From Hedera helix (taxonomy: Eukaryota; Streptophyta; Magnoliopsida; Apiales; Araliaceae), in assembly GCA_947179155.2 (NCBI GenBank), contig OX359273.1, positions 11,037,001 to 11,101,000 of the forward strand: 64,000 bases of DNA, given 5' to 3'. How positions within the stretch are numbered: position 1 is the first letter of the stretch; every line of letters starts with the position of its first letter. This document shows, in pieces, positions 1 through 11,045 of this stretch. The notes beneath the pieces were generated by a model, which had not been told where the DNA came from, searched no databases, and worked only from the letters and a program-made list of their open reading frames with translations. Made by a program: the position numbers and the translations under genes.

Positions 1-1792
1 TCTTTCGATCTAAAATAATCGACAACATTATAATATAAACTCATGTTCTGAAAATAATCAATTGGATTGATCAATTGGGACAGTTGGGTTTTGTCATGGA
101 TGGAAAGTTGAGTCAAGATTTGATCATGTAGTCATTCACTGACTCCCTTTCATAATTTGTTGTGAACTCCAACATAAATAAGGTAGATGTCAACTTTTTT
201 GATTTGCTTAACATATTGAAAACATTTGAGAGTCACTTTCCTTCTAAGAAAGACCAAGTATTTTTAGTAGATGAATCTTCCAAGTAGAGGGAGAGGGTCA
301 AAGGTGTTTCTGAAGAGTCAGAAAAAAGGTAAAAGGTAAAAGAAAGGCACTAAACAAATGACATAAATAAAAGTGATACTAAGGGCAAATGAGTTTGCTT
401 TCATTGCGATAAGCCGAGAAACTGTAAGAGAAACTGCAAGGAGTATGCTACAGTAGCGAAGCAGTAGAAGCTTCAACTATAGTTATAGATTTGTTCATAA
501 TGAAATAGAACTTTCTATAAGTCAAAGTGCTACTCGAGTATTAGATATTGGCTGATGGTCTCACGTATGCAAGTCGATGCAGAGATTAAGCAGAAGTAGA
601 AGGCTAAATAAAGGACAAGTAATTCTGCGTATGGGGAATGGAGCAAATGTTGCTGCATTAACCATAATAACTTAAAGTTTAACATTGCATACGAGCAAGT
701 CTATTAAGTTAGTAAGTTGTTACTATGTTCCAGTTCTTAGAAATATTATTTATTTTCCATGTGTTGACAAGGAAGGTTTTGACATTATAATAAAGAACAA
801 TCGTTGTTCTATTTATAATGATAATATTTTATTTAGAACTGGTTGATTACTTAATGGATTTTGTATACTTGACTTACTTAAAATTAAATTTTAAATTAAA
901 TAAAACTAATGGAAAAGAGATGATGTGAATTATATCTTCAAATTCCACTGTAGACTTGGTCATATTAATGAAACAAGACTAAACAAGTTGTATAAAAATG
1001 GGTTTAAGAACCATTTGATTATGAATAATATACAACTTGTGAATCTTGTCTCATGGGTAATATGACTAAATCTTCATTTAGTGGACATGGAGAGAGATTT
1101 TAGGGTTGTTAGAGTTGGTACACACATATGTGTGTAGGACCTATGACAACATATGTAAGAGGAGCCTATTCATTCATTATTTACACTAATATGATCATTC
1201 TAGATTTGAATATGCGTATTTAGTGAAATACAAATATAAATTGCTTTAAAAAATCAAAGAATTTAGAAGTAAAGTATAGAAATAAACTGCCAAAAGGATT
1301 AAAGCTTTTTAGTTAGATCGAGAAGGGAATATTTAAACAGTGAGTTTCTAGTTCATCTAAGAGAATTAGTATTTGCTCACAATGGACATGGTGATGATAT
1401 ATCCATGATGAGTTTTATGGATCTTTTAGTATCCTTCTAGGGTTATGCCCTAGAAACGACAGCAAACCTACTAAATAAGGTACCTTCAAAATCTATCCCT
1501 AAGACTCCATATGAGTTATGGATAGGAAAACAATCAAGTCTTAAGTATTTTAATATTTGGGGTTGTCTAGCTTATGTTAAAAGGTTTGAAAAGGATAAGC
1601 TTGAAACAAGATTTAACAAGTGTAAACTTGTGGGATATCCTAAAGAAAGTTTAGAATATTACTTCTATAATCCTATTGATCCAGAGGTGTTTGTCAAAAT
1701 ACACTACCTTCTTAGAAAAAGGAATTTATCCTTGAAGGGGTTAGTGGGAATAAGATAGTTCTTGAAGAAGTTTAAGAATCACAAAACACTAT
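1..1792 (+). pseudogene. Ty1/copia gag-protease-integrase remnant (piece 1 of 4)
   Basis: This is the decayed 5' half of a Ty1/copia polyprotein, full of stops and frameshifts. A gag zinc knuckle is visible at about 396-437 (CFHCDKP then CKRNC); the usual Gly-His of the CX2CX4HX4C pattern is lost. A protease-to-integrase linker follows near 600-880, with the string MGNGANVAAL and a CYYVPVLRNII-like segment. A GAG-pre-integrase motif (CRLGHINETRLNKLYKNGF) is at about 945-1010. Integrase pieces are at about 1,108-1,187 (VCGPMTTYVRGAYSF) and 1,290-1,340 (LDREGN, the second catalytic Asp). The C-terminal integrase block at 1,480-1,690 includes TPYELWIGKQSSLKYFNIWG and YYFYNPIDPEVFV. The middle of the catalytic core is missing. 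The reading stops at 1,792, where element A is inserted. The 5' LTR lies off the left edge. Confidence 0.88.
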
Positions 1793-4700
1793 TGTGACAC
1801 CCCTAAATCACTATACTTACTATAGCTGACTTGGTGCTCAATATAAATGCTAAATCATTAGGTTTATAAATAATTCTCTTTATTCATAAACAAATTTCTT
1901 GTCTTAATTCCTAAAGATCTTTCATTATTTTACATCAAGTCCTTGTAATCGATACAAGAGACTTAATACTCAATAATAATATTTTATCCTTAAGATTTAG
2001 ATATTCTATAACTTTATAATTCCAAGATTCACGACATTAAATTATTAGGATGGCTCTTGGGAACAGAAAATCTCGCGGTGAATATTTGTATCTTCACTTG
2101 TGATAAATATTTGCATCTTTATCCGTGACAAATGGTTGTATCTTTGTCCGGTATAAAATTCTCCTTCTGTACAAAACATTATCCAACAAAATTAAAACCC
2201 TCACTCGAAACATATTTGGTTATAGTGATATCTCTTCATATCAATAATCCTACATATCTGACATTTAGAATAGTAATAACGAGTTGTACCTAGGTCTGGG
2301 GAACCTTAACGATGAATTTGACCAGTCAACATCGCTTAGTCCTGTCTCGGATGTACAACACTCATAAGTTATTTACCGATCATTATCCAGATAAATAGAT
2401 CATTATCAACACTATGTTAAGTTTTAATAATTCTAGGTTTAATTAAAGTAAAGACATAACAAGAGAATATGATAAAACTTGATAATATTAATATAATATT
2501 CAATTAAATGTGTATAACTTGTTCTTATTATAAAATGTCATTATGACTACAGTTAAGAACAGTTAAAGAAAACAGTAAACTAGTCTACGCATCTCTTCTT
2601 TCCTCTTTTCTTTGAGCTAGAGCTCTCGGGTTTGTCTGCAAATTAGGTTTATTTGCAAGGGTGAGCTAAGATGCTCAACAAGTCTTAAACACATAGCATA
2701 TAAGTGAACACACACTGATATGGATTGTAAGGATTCATGGCATAACAATTGATATTACAAAATATTTTAACATAGCAAGACTGAGTGGTGGTTAGACCTA
2801 AAACTTCTCTTTGTCTTTTGACTTAGAACCATTTACAGTGAATATAGAGAGGGGATCAACCTAACGACATCTTGTGTTATTCATAACATACAAGACATTT
2901 GACTAATCATGAACAGTGCAACATTTTCGTTCATCTCAGTTTACTTCACATGTCAGGATTGCCCCAAGACAACTTAGTTTGATAAATTAAAGCATGATTC
3001 GAAATATATCACGAATAAGCATTTCATTTTTCAAGTTATGCCAAAACAAGAAGTAATAACTCTCATATCAAAGATTTATAACATGTTGCTTGTACAAAAT
3101 GTATAGATCACATAAAAGGTAAGTAAACAAAGGTTAATGATAGAAAATTTGCCTGATCTGATAAAATAGTTTACCTTAATTTTGACGTTCAATCATACGG
3201 CCTATAAAGTATGAGATTTTAACAATTATATTAGTTATAAATAACAACCTTTAACTTAACTATCTTTATATCAATAGTTTAATTTTGTTTGGATATGTTT
3301 TATACTTCCCAACAAGTCCCGATTGAATAGGACCCTAAGTTTCGGACAAAACCTTCAAAGAACAACTTTTTGGGAAGTTTTAAAATTCTAATGGGTTGGC
3401 GCAGCCGCCCCATAATTAAGCCTATCTGGGGCGCAGCCGCCCCGGCTATGCAGCACATTTGGCTGCTCGAACCTCTTTTACCGTAACTACCATAACTTTG
3501 TCATACAAAAATATTTTGAAGTGATTCTTGAGTCTAAATTGCTTAGAATTTCATGATCTACAACTTTTATTTGTATTTATAAGGCAGATTCAGATTTTAT
3601 GTTTTCAAAAAATGGCAAAAATAGACAGTGAGTTTACTTTGATAAAAAATTTAGGGTTAACCATGTGAAACATGATACCGCTTGCTTTAACTCTTTAAGA
3701 AATTATGTTATAAGACTTAATAATAATTTATAACATAAAAATCATAAATCATATTCTTTTTCATAAAAAGATTCATGACTTTTGCTTAATAACACACGAA
3801 AAACACGAAGAACGAAAAATCGTATATGGCTACGACTTATGTTCTTGAGCTTTTGAATTTCATACTTGAAATAATTTGAGTGTTATAACTGCATACATAA
3901 GTGATTATGACACTTTATAATTGACAAAATTTGGTCATTATAACGACTTGTATAATTGATTATAACAATTTATAATAATTGCTCAAGAACATACGAAGAA
4001 CGACAATCGTACATGGCTACGATGTACGTTCTTGAGCTTTAAAGTATAAAATGAAATTCAATATTATAACAACTGTAAATGAAGAAAGGCTCAAGAACAC
4101 GGAGAACGACAATCGTATATGGCTACGACTCGCGTTCTTAAGCTTTTGAAAATTAAAGACGAAAGACAAATTGAACATAATAATTACTAGAGATTGTACC
4201 TTATGAATTTATAATCTTTAACTATTTTTTTTGTAATTTTCTCTCAAGAACTCACTTATTAATCTTTGATTATAACTTTAATTCTTGAATTTAAGCTTTG
4301 GAAAATGGTGAGAACTAATGAAGAACAAGCTCTCTATTTATAGGAAAACCTAGGGTAAGAGGCAAATGTAATTAACCAATGTATGGACTTATATTTTGCC
4401 AAGGTATGAAAGTGTAAATGTCAATAAAAATATCAAATTGATTGTCATATTAATCCCCCCCCCCCCCCCCATTTGGCCGGCCATTGTAGCTAGTTAATGC
4501 CATTAATTTGTTAGAATGATCACATTTTTGGTGACACAACAATTCACACATGTTAGCCTTTAATTGGTCCAACACTTAGCCTACCAAATAAATAATTCTA
4601 GGGCTTGTTTGGTTGGTCAATTGGCCATTTATTTGAGTGGTAGTCATGGTCTTTTACCAAGCTTGATCAAGGTTAGTTTAGTCCTTTTGATAATCTTGCT

Positions 4701-5551
4701 TAGTCATGCTTAGGTTAATTAGCAATAAACCTAGGTTGATTAAGTTATTAATTCACTAATTAGTTTAACTTATAATTTAGGTTAATCTTTAGCTTAATTA
4801 ACCTTAATCCTAGCTAGGTTTAGTTTAATTAGATGTTAATTAGGTTAGATGGTAATCTAGTTATCTTAACCTAGTTCGATTCCAACTGTTTAGTACTAAT
4901 TACCTAATTAAGTTAATCAGTTAGCTAATTCAATTAGTTTGTAACTAGGGTTATGTCTAGATTAGGTTTTCTAATCCAGTTATCTCTAACCTAGTTCATT
5001 TTAAGTATTTCGGTTGAATTGATCTTTATTGATTTAAAAGTTAGATATTATAGAGTTTTGTTCTGAATAAACGCTATTATGTGAAGTGAAAAGTCAAAAA
5101 AACATTGCACATTTTTTGATGAATAATATTTTCGACTACCATTTCTCAGAAAATAGTTAGACGATCAAAAAGGTGAAAAAAAATAATTTTTGTCTTTTTC
5201 CCTATTTCGTCTTATTCTCGATACATTTTTTGAGAAAAACTTTTATCGGCTAAAACTGTTTTTCAAAGTGCGGAAAAGATGAATCTTGAAAAAGAATGTC
5301 ATTTTGATGTACACGTTTCGCTCGGGGGCCTAGGTTCATTTTCTTAGGGTTTAGATTCTAGGGTTTAGGTTTTATTTTTTTTTTTTGAATTTTTGAAAAA
5401 AAAAGTTTTATTTTTCTTTTTTGTGCTAAAGTTAGATACTTGAACCGAAACACATAAATAACCAATAACGAATATTTCATAACACATATAAGATGTAATT
5501 CAGTCTTTATTTATTCATATAAAGTCGGATTAAGAAGTTCAGAATATTACA
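1793..5551 (-). repeat. 3' LTR of element A
   Basis: The LTR is bounded by TG (TGTGACACCCC on the plus strand) and CA (ATATTACA). In sense orientation it starts TGTAATATTC and ends GGGGTGTCACA. It holds the conserved hairpin TGAGC-N6-GCTCA at 2,662-2,677, a GC-rich hairpin (GGGGC-GCAGCC-GCCCC) at 3,428-3,443, three palindromic modules at 3,784-4,143 and a 16-base C run at 4,455-4,470. A hand comparison of about 330 bp with the 5' LTR shows roughly 20 differences. Confidence 0.93.
3784..4143. repeat. Triplicated palindromic module in A 3' LTR
   Basis: Three copies of a roughly 55-70 bp unit lie at 3,784-3,856, 3,981-4,037 and 4,089-4,143. Each begins GCTCAAGAAC-like and ends GTTCTTGAGC-like, so the ends pair. 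The conserved centre reads AATCGTAYATGGCTACGA. The same three modules occur in the 5' LTR near 21,943-22,000, 22,131-22,195 and 22,247-22,315. Confidence 0.85.
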
Positions 5552-5564
5552 TTCACCCCTCCTT
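5552..5564 (-). other. Polypurine tract of element A
   Basis: On the minus strand AAGGAGGGGTGAA directly precedes the 3' LTR start TGTAATATTC. This is the plus-strand priming site. The preceding GGGGACGAAATTC-like stretch is typical of the end of the internal region in this gypsy group. Confidence 0.85.
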
Positions 5565-5639
5565 AAAAGAATTTCGTCCCCAAAATTAACTTATACAATT
5601 AAAAAAATAAATATGGATATTATATCTTCATTTTATCTT

Positions 5640-6875
5640 CTAATTCTCACGTTGCTTCTTTCATGGATTGATTTCTCCATATGACTTTGACTAAAGGTAT
5701 GACCTTGTTTCACAAGACTTGTTTATTCTTATGAACAATTTTAATAGAAATCTCTTCATAGCTTAGATCCTTCTTGATTTGGATGGGTTCGTAGTTGATG
5801 ACGTGTTTGTAATCGGGTTTATAAAGACGTAATACGTTATGTATATGTTCCAGCTTTGAAGGTAAAGCTACTTCATAAGCTACCTCACCTATTCTTCGTA
5901 ATATCTCGAATGGTCCTATAAACCTTGGACTTAGTTTTTTTTTCTTTCCAAAATGAATCTTTCCTTTCCAGGGAGATACTTTTAGGAAAATATGACTACC
6001 AACTTCAAAGTCTCTCTTTTGTCGATGTAGATCAGTATATCTTTTCTGTCTTTCTTGAGCAGCTCGTAACCTCAATTGAATTGTTCGAACTACCCCCGTT
6101 GTTTTTTGAACTAATTCTGGCCCAAGCATCTTCCGTTCACCAACTTCGTCCCAACACATTGGAATTCTACACTTCCTTTCATACAGAGCTTCATATGGTG
6201 GCATTCTTATGCTAGTGTGATAACTATTGTTATAAGCGAATTCCACCAGAGGTAAGTGATCTTCCCAACTTTCCTGAAAATCTATCATACAATCTCTCAA
6301 CATATCCTCCAAAATTTAGGTAGTCCTTTCACTTTGACCATCTGTTTGTGGGTGGTAAGCAGTACACATTCTCAATTGTGTACCTAGATGTTCTTGAAGA
6401 CTTTTATAGAAGTTCGATGTGAACCTTAGGTCTTGATCAAACATAATTGAAACCGGTACACCGTATCTAGAGATAACTTCCTTAATGTATAACTTTGCTA
6501 ATCGAACCAAAGTGAACTTAACCTTGATTGGTAAAAAGTGAGCTGACTTGGTTAGTCTTCCACTATTACCCATATGACATCATGACCCTTCTGTGTGGTT
6601 GGTAGGCCTATTACAAAATCCATTGTAATATGCTCCCATTTTCACTCTGGAATCTCTAATGGTTGCAACAATCTACTGGGTCTTTGATGCTCACCTTTAA
6701 CTTGTTGACATGTCAAACACTTACTAACGAATTCAGCCACATCCCTTTTCATGTTTGGCCACCAAAAATGTTAACTTATGTCTTTGTACATTTTTGTACT
6801 GCCTAGGTGTACTGAAAACTTGGTACTATGTGCTTCTGACATGATCTCTTCCTTGAGTTCCTGAATTGAAGGAAT
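5640..6875 (-). pseudogene. Element A integrase with C-terminal chromodomain-like block
   Basis: This encodes the 3' part of gypsy pol, the enzyme that joins cDNA to the host genome. Sense order is right to left. A zinc-binding HHCC region is at about 6,700-6,820 (CLTCQQVKGEH readable across stops). The catalytic Asp in TMDFVIGLP is near 6,625, the second Asp in FDQDLRFTS near 6,440, and the Glu in HPQTDGQSERT near 6,335. The long readable C-terminal part is at 5,710-6,312 (FAYNNSYH, YEALYERKCR, FLKVSPWKG, SPRFIGPFEIL). After HNV the usual short FHVSML-like stretch is missing. Past the stop at 5,710, the stretch to about 5,640 continues as a chromodomain-like block (NKVIPLVKVIWRNQ), interrupted by TGA in the expected Arg and Trp positions. 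Other stops lie near 6,312 and across 6,574-6,875. Confidence 0.9.
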
Positions 6876-7373
6876 TCATATTCTAGATTCAAATCTAATG
6901 ATTCCCTCCTTATCCATCTTGTATTTGTCGTCTACAATATATGTTGACTTCATCACCTTCTTATATTTTTCATCCTCCTCTTGGATCTCCTTAATTTTGC
7001 TCAACAAGGTTGAGTGATCCTCCATTACGAATAATTTTCTTATTAAGATTGAGGGAACTTTCACCTTTATGTCGAGTCTAGTGAACTCTTTAATTAACTC
7101 ATCGTGAGTTGTTAACACGTTTAACTTCTCTTGGTTCTTCCTATTCAAAGCATTTGCAACTACGTTGGCTTTTCCTAGATGATATAAGATTTCACAATCA
7201 TAATCCTTAATCAATTTCAACCATCGTCTTTGCCTCATATTCAACTCTCGTTATGTAAAAATATACTTTAAACTCTTATGATCAGTATAAATTTCACACT
7301 TCTCCCCATACAAGTAATGCCTCAATATCTTTAAAGCAAATACTACCGCCGCTAATTCTAGATCGTGAGTAGG
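6876..7373 (-). pseudogene. Element A RNase H C-terminal part and RH-INT linker
   Basis: This continues the RNase H domain that degrades the RNA strand during reverse transcription. Readable motifs in sense order are PTHDLELAAVVFALK, the YTDHKSLKYIFT block near 7,260, and LNMRQRRWLKLIKDYDCEI followed by the HLGKANVVANAL block. The stop just before LNMRQRRW is TAA where relatives have Gln CAA, a single C-to-T change. Another disruption near 7,374 separates it from the preceding RT/RNase H segment. The linker from about 6,876 to 7,100 is diverged but open. Confidence 0.88.
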
Positions 7374-7985
7374 TTACTTTAACTCATAATCCTTTAGCTG
7401 TCGCGAAGCATAAGCTATTAATTTGCCATGTTGCATAAAAACACAACCTAATCCTTTATGTGAGGCATCACTGTAGACTACAAGACCTCCACTATTATCC
7501 GATAAAGATAATACTGGCGCCTCACTTAGCCTCTTCTTTAGCTCTTGAAAGCCCTCTTCACGTTTGTCGTTCCAAGCATATTTTACAATCTTCTTGGTTA
7601 AGTTGGTTAACGGGATTACTATCTTTGAAAAATCTTTAATGAAACGTCTATAGTACCCTGCTAAACCTAAGAAACTCCTCACTTCGGTTGGAGTTTTTGG
7701 TTGTTCCCAGTTCATAACTACTTCTATCTTTAATGGATCCACTGAAACTCCGCTTTTGTCAATCACATGACTTAAGAACTGAACTTTCTCTAGCCAGAAC
7801 TCGCATTTTGAAAATTTGGCATAGAGTTGTTCCTTTCTTAAGGTTTTTAGTACAGTTCTAAAATGTATATCATGTTCTTTCAGTGTTTTTGAGTATATGA
7901 AAATATCGTCGATGAACACTACAACATACTTATCTAAGCAATTCATAATGTCCATAACATGTTCTAAACGTTGTCTTTGGAACAT
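7374..7985 (-). pseudogene. Element A reverse transcriptase palm C-part and RNase H N-part
   Basis: The frame holds the catalytic FIDDI motif (plus positions about 7,904-7,918) within VVVFIDDIFIYSK. The RT connection follows (YAKFSKCEFWL, then VRSFLGLAGYYRRFIKDFSKI). The start of RNase H reads VVYSDASHKGLGCVFMQHGK, with its first catalytic Asp. It follows the upstream RT piece in another frame. At the junction, about 24 codons found in relatives between GHYEL and DKYVVVF are absent. That span normally includes the MPFGLTNAPATF region (RT motif B). The deletion removes part of the active site and shifts the frame, so the enzyme cannot work. Confidence 0.92.
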
Positions 7986-8716
7986 CTTCCTTTCTCACCT
8001 TCAGTTTATGGTAATCTGACTGTAGATCGATCTTAGAGAAATACTCCGCTCCTTTGAGTTGATCAAACAAGTCATTAATCCTAGGTAATTGATACTTATT
8101 CTTTATGATCAATTTATTGAGTTCACGATAATCAACACATAATCTTAAAGTTCTATCCTTTTTCTTGACAAACAACACTGGTGCTCCCCATGGAGAAACA
8201 CTTGGTTGAATGTATTTCTTATCTAACAGTTCTTGTAACTGTACCATCAATTCCATCAATTTTACAGGCGCCATTCTATAGGGAGCCTTCGAAACAAGTG
8301 CAATTCCAAGAGCTAAATCAATAACGAACTCAATCTCCTTATCAGGTGGAAGATCGGGTAGATCATCGGGAAAGACATCCTGAAACTCTCTAACCATTAA
8401 TATTTGGTTTATATCTAACCATTTCTACTGGGTGTCTACGATATATGCCAAATAACCCTGGCATCCCTTTGCTTTATTTGCAATTAGGCATCAGGGTTTT
8501 CTTGGTGACTGACTTCCGTTGAAGATTACCATTGACTTGGACGTCATAAGAAGTTTAACGCACTTTTGTTGACAGTCGATCATAGCTTGGTGATTGGTCA
8601 ACCAATCCATGCCTAGAATTACATCAATTTCCTAATTGGATTGGAAAAAGATCGACTCTCAACTCATGACCCTTGATCACTATGCAATAACCTTTTATTA
8701 TCTTATTAACAGGAAT
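7930..8716 (-). pseudogene. Element A protease-RT linker and RT fingers
   Basis: The segment 7,930-8,397 encodes the first half of gypsy reverse transcriptase. Motifs seen are EFQDVFPDDLPDLPPDKEIEF, the PYRMAPVKLMEL block, PSVSPWGAPVLFVKKKDRTL, LCVDYRELNKLIIKNKY and FSKIDLQSDYH with the first catalytic Asp. These match the chromovirus consensus well; Gly in the usual SGYHQ has become Asp. Upstream, 8,398-8,716 is the protease-to-RT linker. The DVILGMDWL motif and CQQKCVKLL are readable there, but stops and at least one frameshift break it. The end at 7,930 is a stop immediately after the deletion described for the next segment. Confidence 0.9.
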
Positions 8717-10042
8717 TAGTTATTTATTAGCAATCTCTATTATTAAAGGACTTTCTAACAATTCACTAGGCACATTTAGTTTCTTAGCAAATTCATGGAA
8801 ACTAAAAGAGCAAGTAGCACCCGAATCAAATAGCACGTAAGCATTTATGGTGTTGATCGAAATGATACCTGAAACTACATCCTGTGATGCTACAGTATCT
8901 CCCACGGTCATGTTGAATGCCCTTGCTGTTGGACGACTCGGGTTAGTTGTTGGGGTAGATTTGTTGGTATTGTTCCCTCTGGCATTTCCTCCCTTCTTGG
9001 GACACATCTTAGATTGATGCCCCATGGCTCCATAGTTAAAGAAAAAGTCTTTCTTAGGGTTAGGGCATGTGTTTGCTAGATGTACCTCTTGTTTGCAATT
9101 GAAGCAAACATTTTTTCCCTTTAGACATATTCCTAAGTGATGTTTTCCATATATTTTACATTGTTCCATGATTTTCTTTTTACTCTCCCCTCCTTGCTGG
9201 GAGTTTTCGCCGTTGAACCTTCTTCTATTATTATTATTTCCTCCCCCATTCCCTCCTTTATTATTATTTCCCTTATTACCCTTTTTATTATTCTTATCTT
9301 TGTTGAATTTGATAATGGCTTCGTTGTCGCTTTCGGCAATGATAGCTTTTTCTAAAAGTTGGGTGTAACTCTCTATTTGTAAGACAACTATTTTACCATA
9401 CATCAACGGTTTTAAACCCTCCTCAAACTTTATGTCTTTCCGTTCCTCCGTATCTACTTGATTTGGAGCGAAACGAGCAAGTTCATTGAATTTGGAGGCA
9501 TACTGGGGAACAGTCATGTCCCCTTGTTTTAAATTTAAATTTTTTACCTCCGTTCTATTCTTCATGCTTCGTGGAAAGTAGTTTTTAAAAAATATCTCTT
9601 TGAATGCTTCCCACGCAACCACACCTTCCCCGGCTCGGGCTTGGTTGGCTTCCCATCAGAAGTTTGCCTCGCGTTTCATAAAGTAAGTAGCAAACTTAGT
9701 CTTTTTATCCTCAGCAACCTTTGCTAAGTCAAAGGTTTTCTCTATTTCTTTTATCCAACACTGAGCCTCTATAGGCTCAGTGGTTCCCTTGAAATCGGGA
9801 GAACCTACATTTTTAAAGTCTTTGAATGAGACTTTCTGTGGTTGGGGTTCTAGCTGTGGTGGTAGTGGTATTTGTGGTTGTGGTTGTGAGGGTGGTAGTG
9901 GAGCATTATTTGTTGCACAATTATCTAAGACTCCTATTAATCTATCAAGAAATTATTGCATAGGATCGGGAGTCTGAACATTACTCTTGTCACTAACACT
10001 CGCTGTTGCTGGTGCCCTTGTCCGAGGTCTTGGTGGTGCCAT
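8717..10042 (-). pseudogene. Element A gag and protease
   Basis: This is the gag capsid-nucleocapsid polyprotein, continuing into an aspartic protease. The start is taken at the ATG at 10,042-10,040 (MAPPRPRTRAPATASVSD), where a proline-rich gag N-terminus begins. Stops occur early, one where TAA replaces a likely Gln codon near 9,955 and one where TGA replaces Trp near 9,658. From 9,622 the frame is open for 300 codons. It covers the retrotransposon gag core (KNYFPRSMKNRTEV, QYASKFNELARFAP), an Asn/Gly/Lys-rich stretch, a CX2CX4HX4C knuckle (CFNCKQEVHLANTC, about 9,064-9,108) and the protease FDSGAT site near 8,814-8,833. A second knuckle has lost its first two Cys (FFFNYGAMGH). Confidence 0.9.
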
Positions 10043-10259
10043 TTTTAAAAAAAAATAAAAAAATACACGTAAATATGAAAGCATTTAAAATTGCAAGATA
10101 TTTTTCTTAAACAAACTTCTTATATTATCAAAAATTGTACATTACATTATCTGAGTGATTTAAATCACTTAACAACTATTAACATCCCTTATAAAAATGG
10201 GAATGTTAATTTAAAACATTTACAACATACTAATACATTACACATTTTTCCTATTTTAG

Positions 10260-10852
10260 CTAGGTCTTTCTAGCCTTCTTATTGATCTTGTGGATCATAC
10301 TGATCACCATAGACCTATTGATTTCAAACCCCAAATCTTTGGTTGGTGAAGGAAATTTAATTATTTTCCCCTCTAGTTTGGAGTAAGTAGCACCATACGC
10401 TCTTTTGATTCGACCACAATCTACTTGTAGGCGAGATACTTTATATTGGGAAGCCTCCAACTGAAGCCGTAGTTGGTAGCTTTTTTCAACTCATCCAACC
10501 ACTGCCTTTCAAGTACTTCCATTATATCATTGGCCCGGTTCATGTTGGCCTGGTTTTCTATTTGGAGTTGTTCGATACGCTCTTCTTGAGCTTCTCTATA
10601 CGCCAACATTTCTATTGTATCTTTTTCCAACTTGGCGATGATTTCATCGAAAGTCGGCAAGCCGATGACATCTTCATCATCATCCTCCTCTACTGGGAGA
10701 ACTTGATATACCTCACTAGCATCGTGTAATTCCACATTGCAATTAGGCTTTTTGATTTCTGAATCATCACTGAAGTGCTTGTTAGGATCACTTTCGTTGC
10801 CCAAAGCTTGAGCGTTGACTCCTATGATGTTTAGTTCATTTATATCTGCCAT
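10260..10852 (-). pseudogene. Extra ORF upstream of gag in element A, unknown function
   Basis: This open frame lies between the primer binding site and gag, in the same sense as gag. It begins MADINELNIIGVNAQALGNE at 10,852 and runs 143 codons to 10,421. A second open frame (10,460-10,260, 66 codons, ending INKKARKT) overlaps it by about 40 bases, so one frameshift probably separates parts of a single former ORF of roughly 200 codons. The N-terminal third is acidic (EEDDDEDVIG). The middle is Glu/Gln/Leu-rich (EAQEERIEQLQIENQANMN) and probably coiled-coil. The end is basic. I do not recognise a family. It is not gag: the gag start is separately identified at 10,042, about 220 bases downstream. 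Extra ORFs are known in plant gypsy elements, mostly of the Tat/Athila group. It could also be a chance open frame, but length, composition and position argue against that. Confidence 0.6.
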
Positions 10853-11032
10853 TTCTACAAAACTAGGTTGACTTTAATTAGTATATTTCTTTCATATAAT
10901 GTCTTTTATGTAATTAAGATTTAAAATTTATTAACATCTTTTAATTATTTATTAGACTCTTCACAAGTCCATTAAATTTAATCCATCAGATTATATCCTA
11001 AAGTACTTGTTAATTTAGAGTTATAATATACA

Positions 11033-11045
11033 GCTTTGATACTAA
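11033..11045 (-). other. Primer binding site of element A (tRNA-iMet type)
   Basis: In sense orientation the 5' LTR ends GGGGGCTACACA and is followed within two bases by TTAGTATCAAAGC. This matches TTGGTATCAGAGC, the usual initiator-Met complement, with two mismatches. Confidence 0.8.

Noticed and set aside
5925..6215. Plus-strand 96-codon frame
   Set aside because: It is the antisense shadow of the element A integrase.
9137..9368. Plus-strand hydrophobic frames and a second minus frame over the gag region
   Set aside because: They are shadows of the Asn/Gly/Lys-rich nucleocapsid linker of element A gag.
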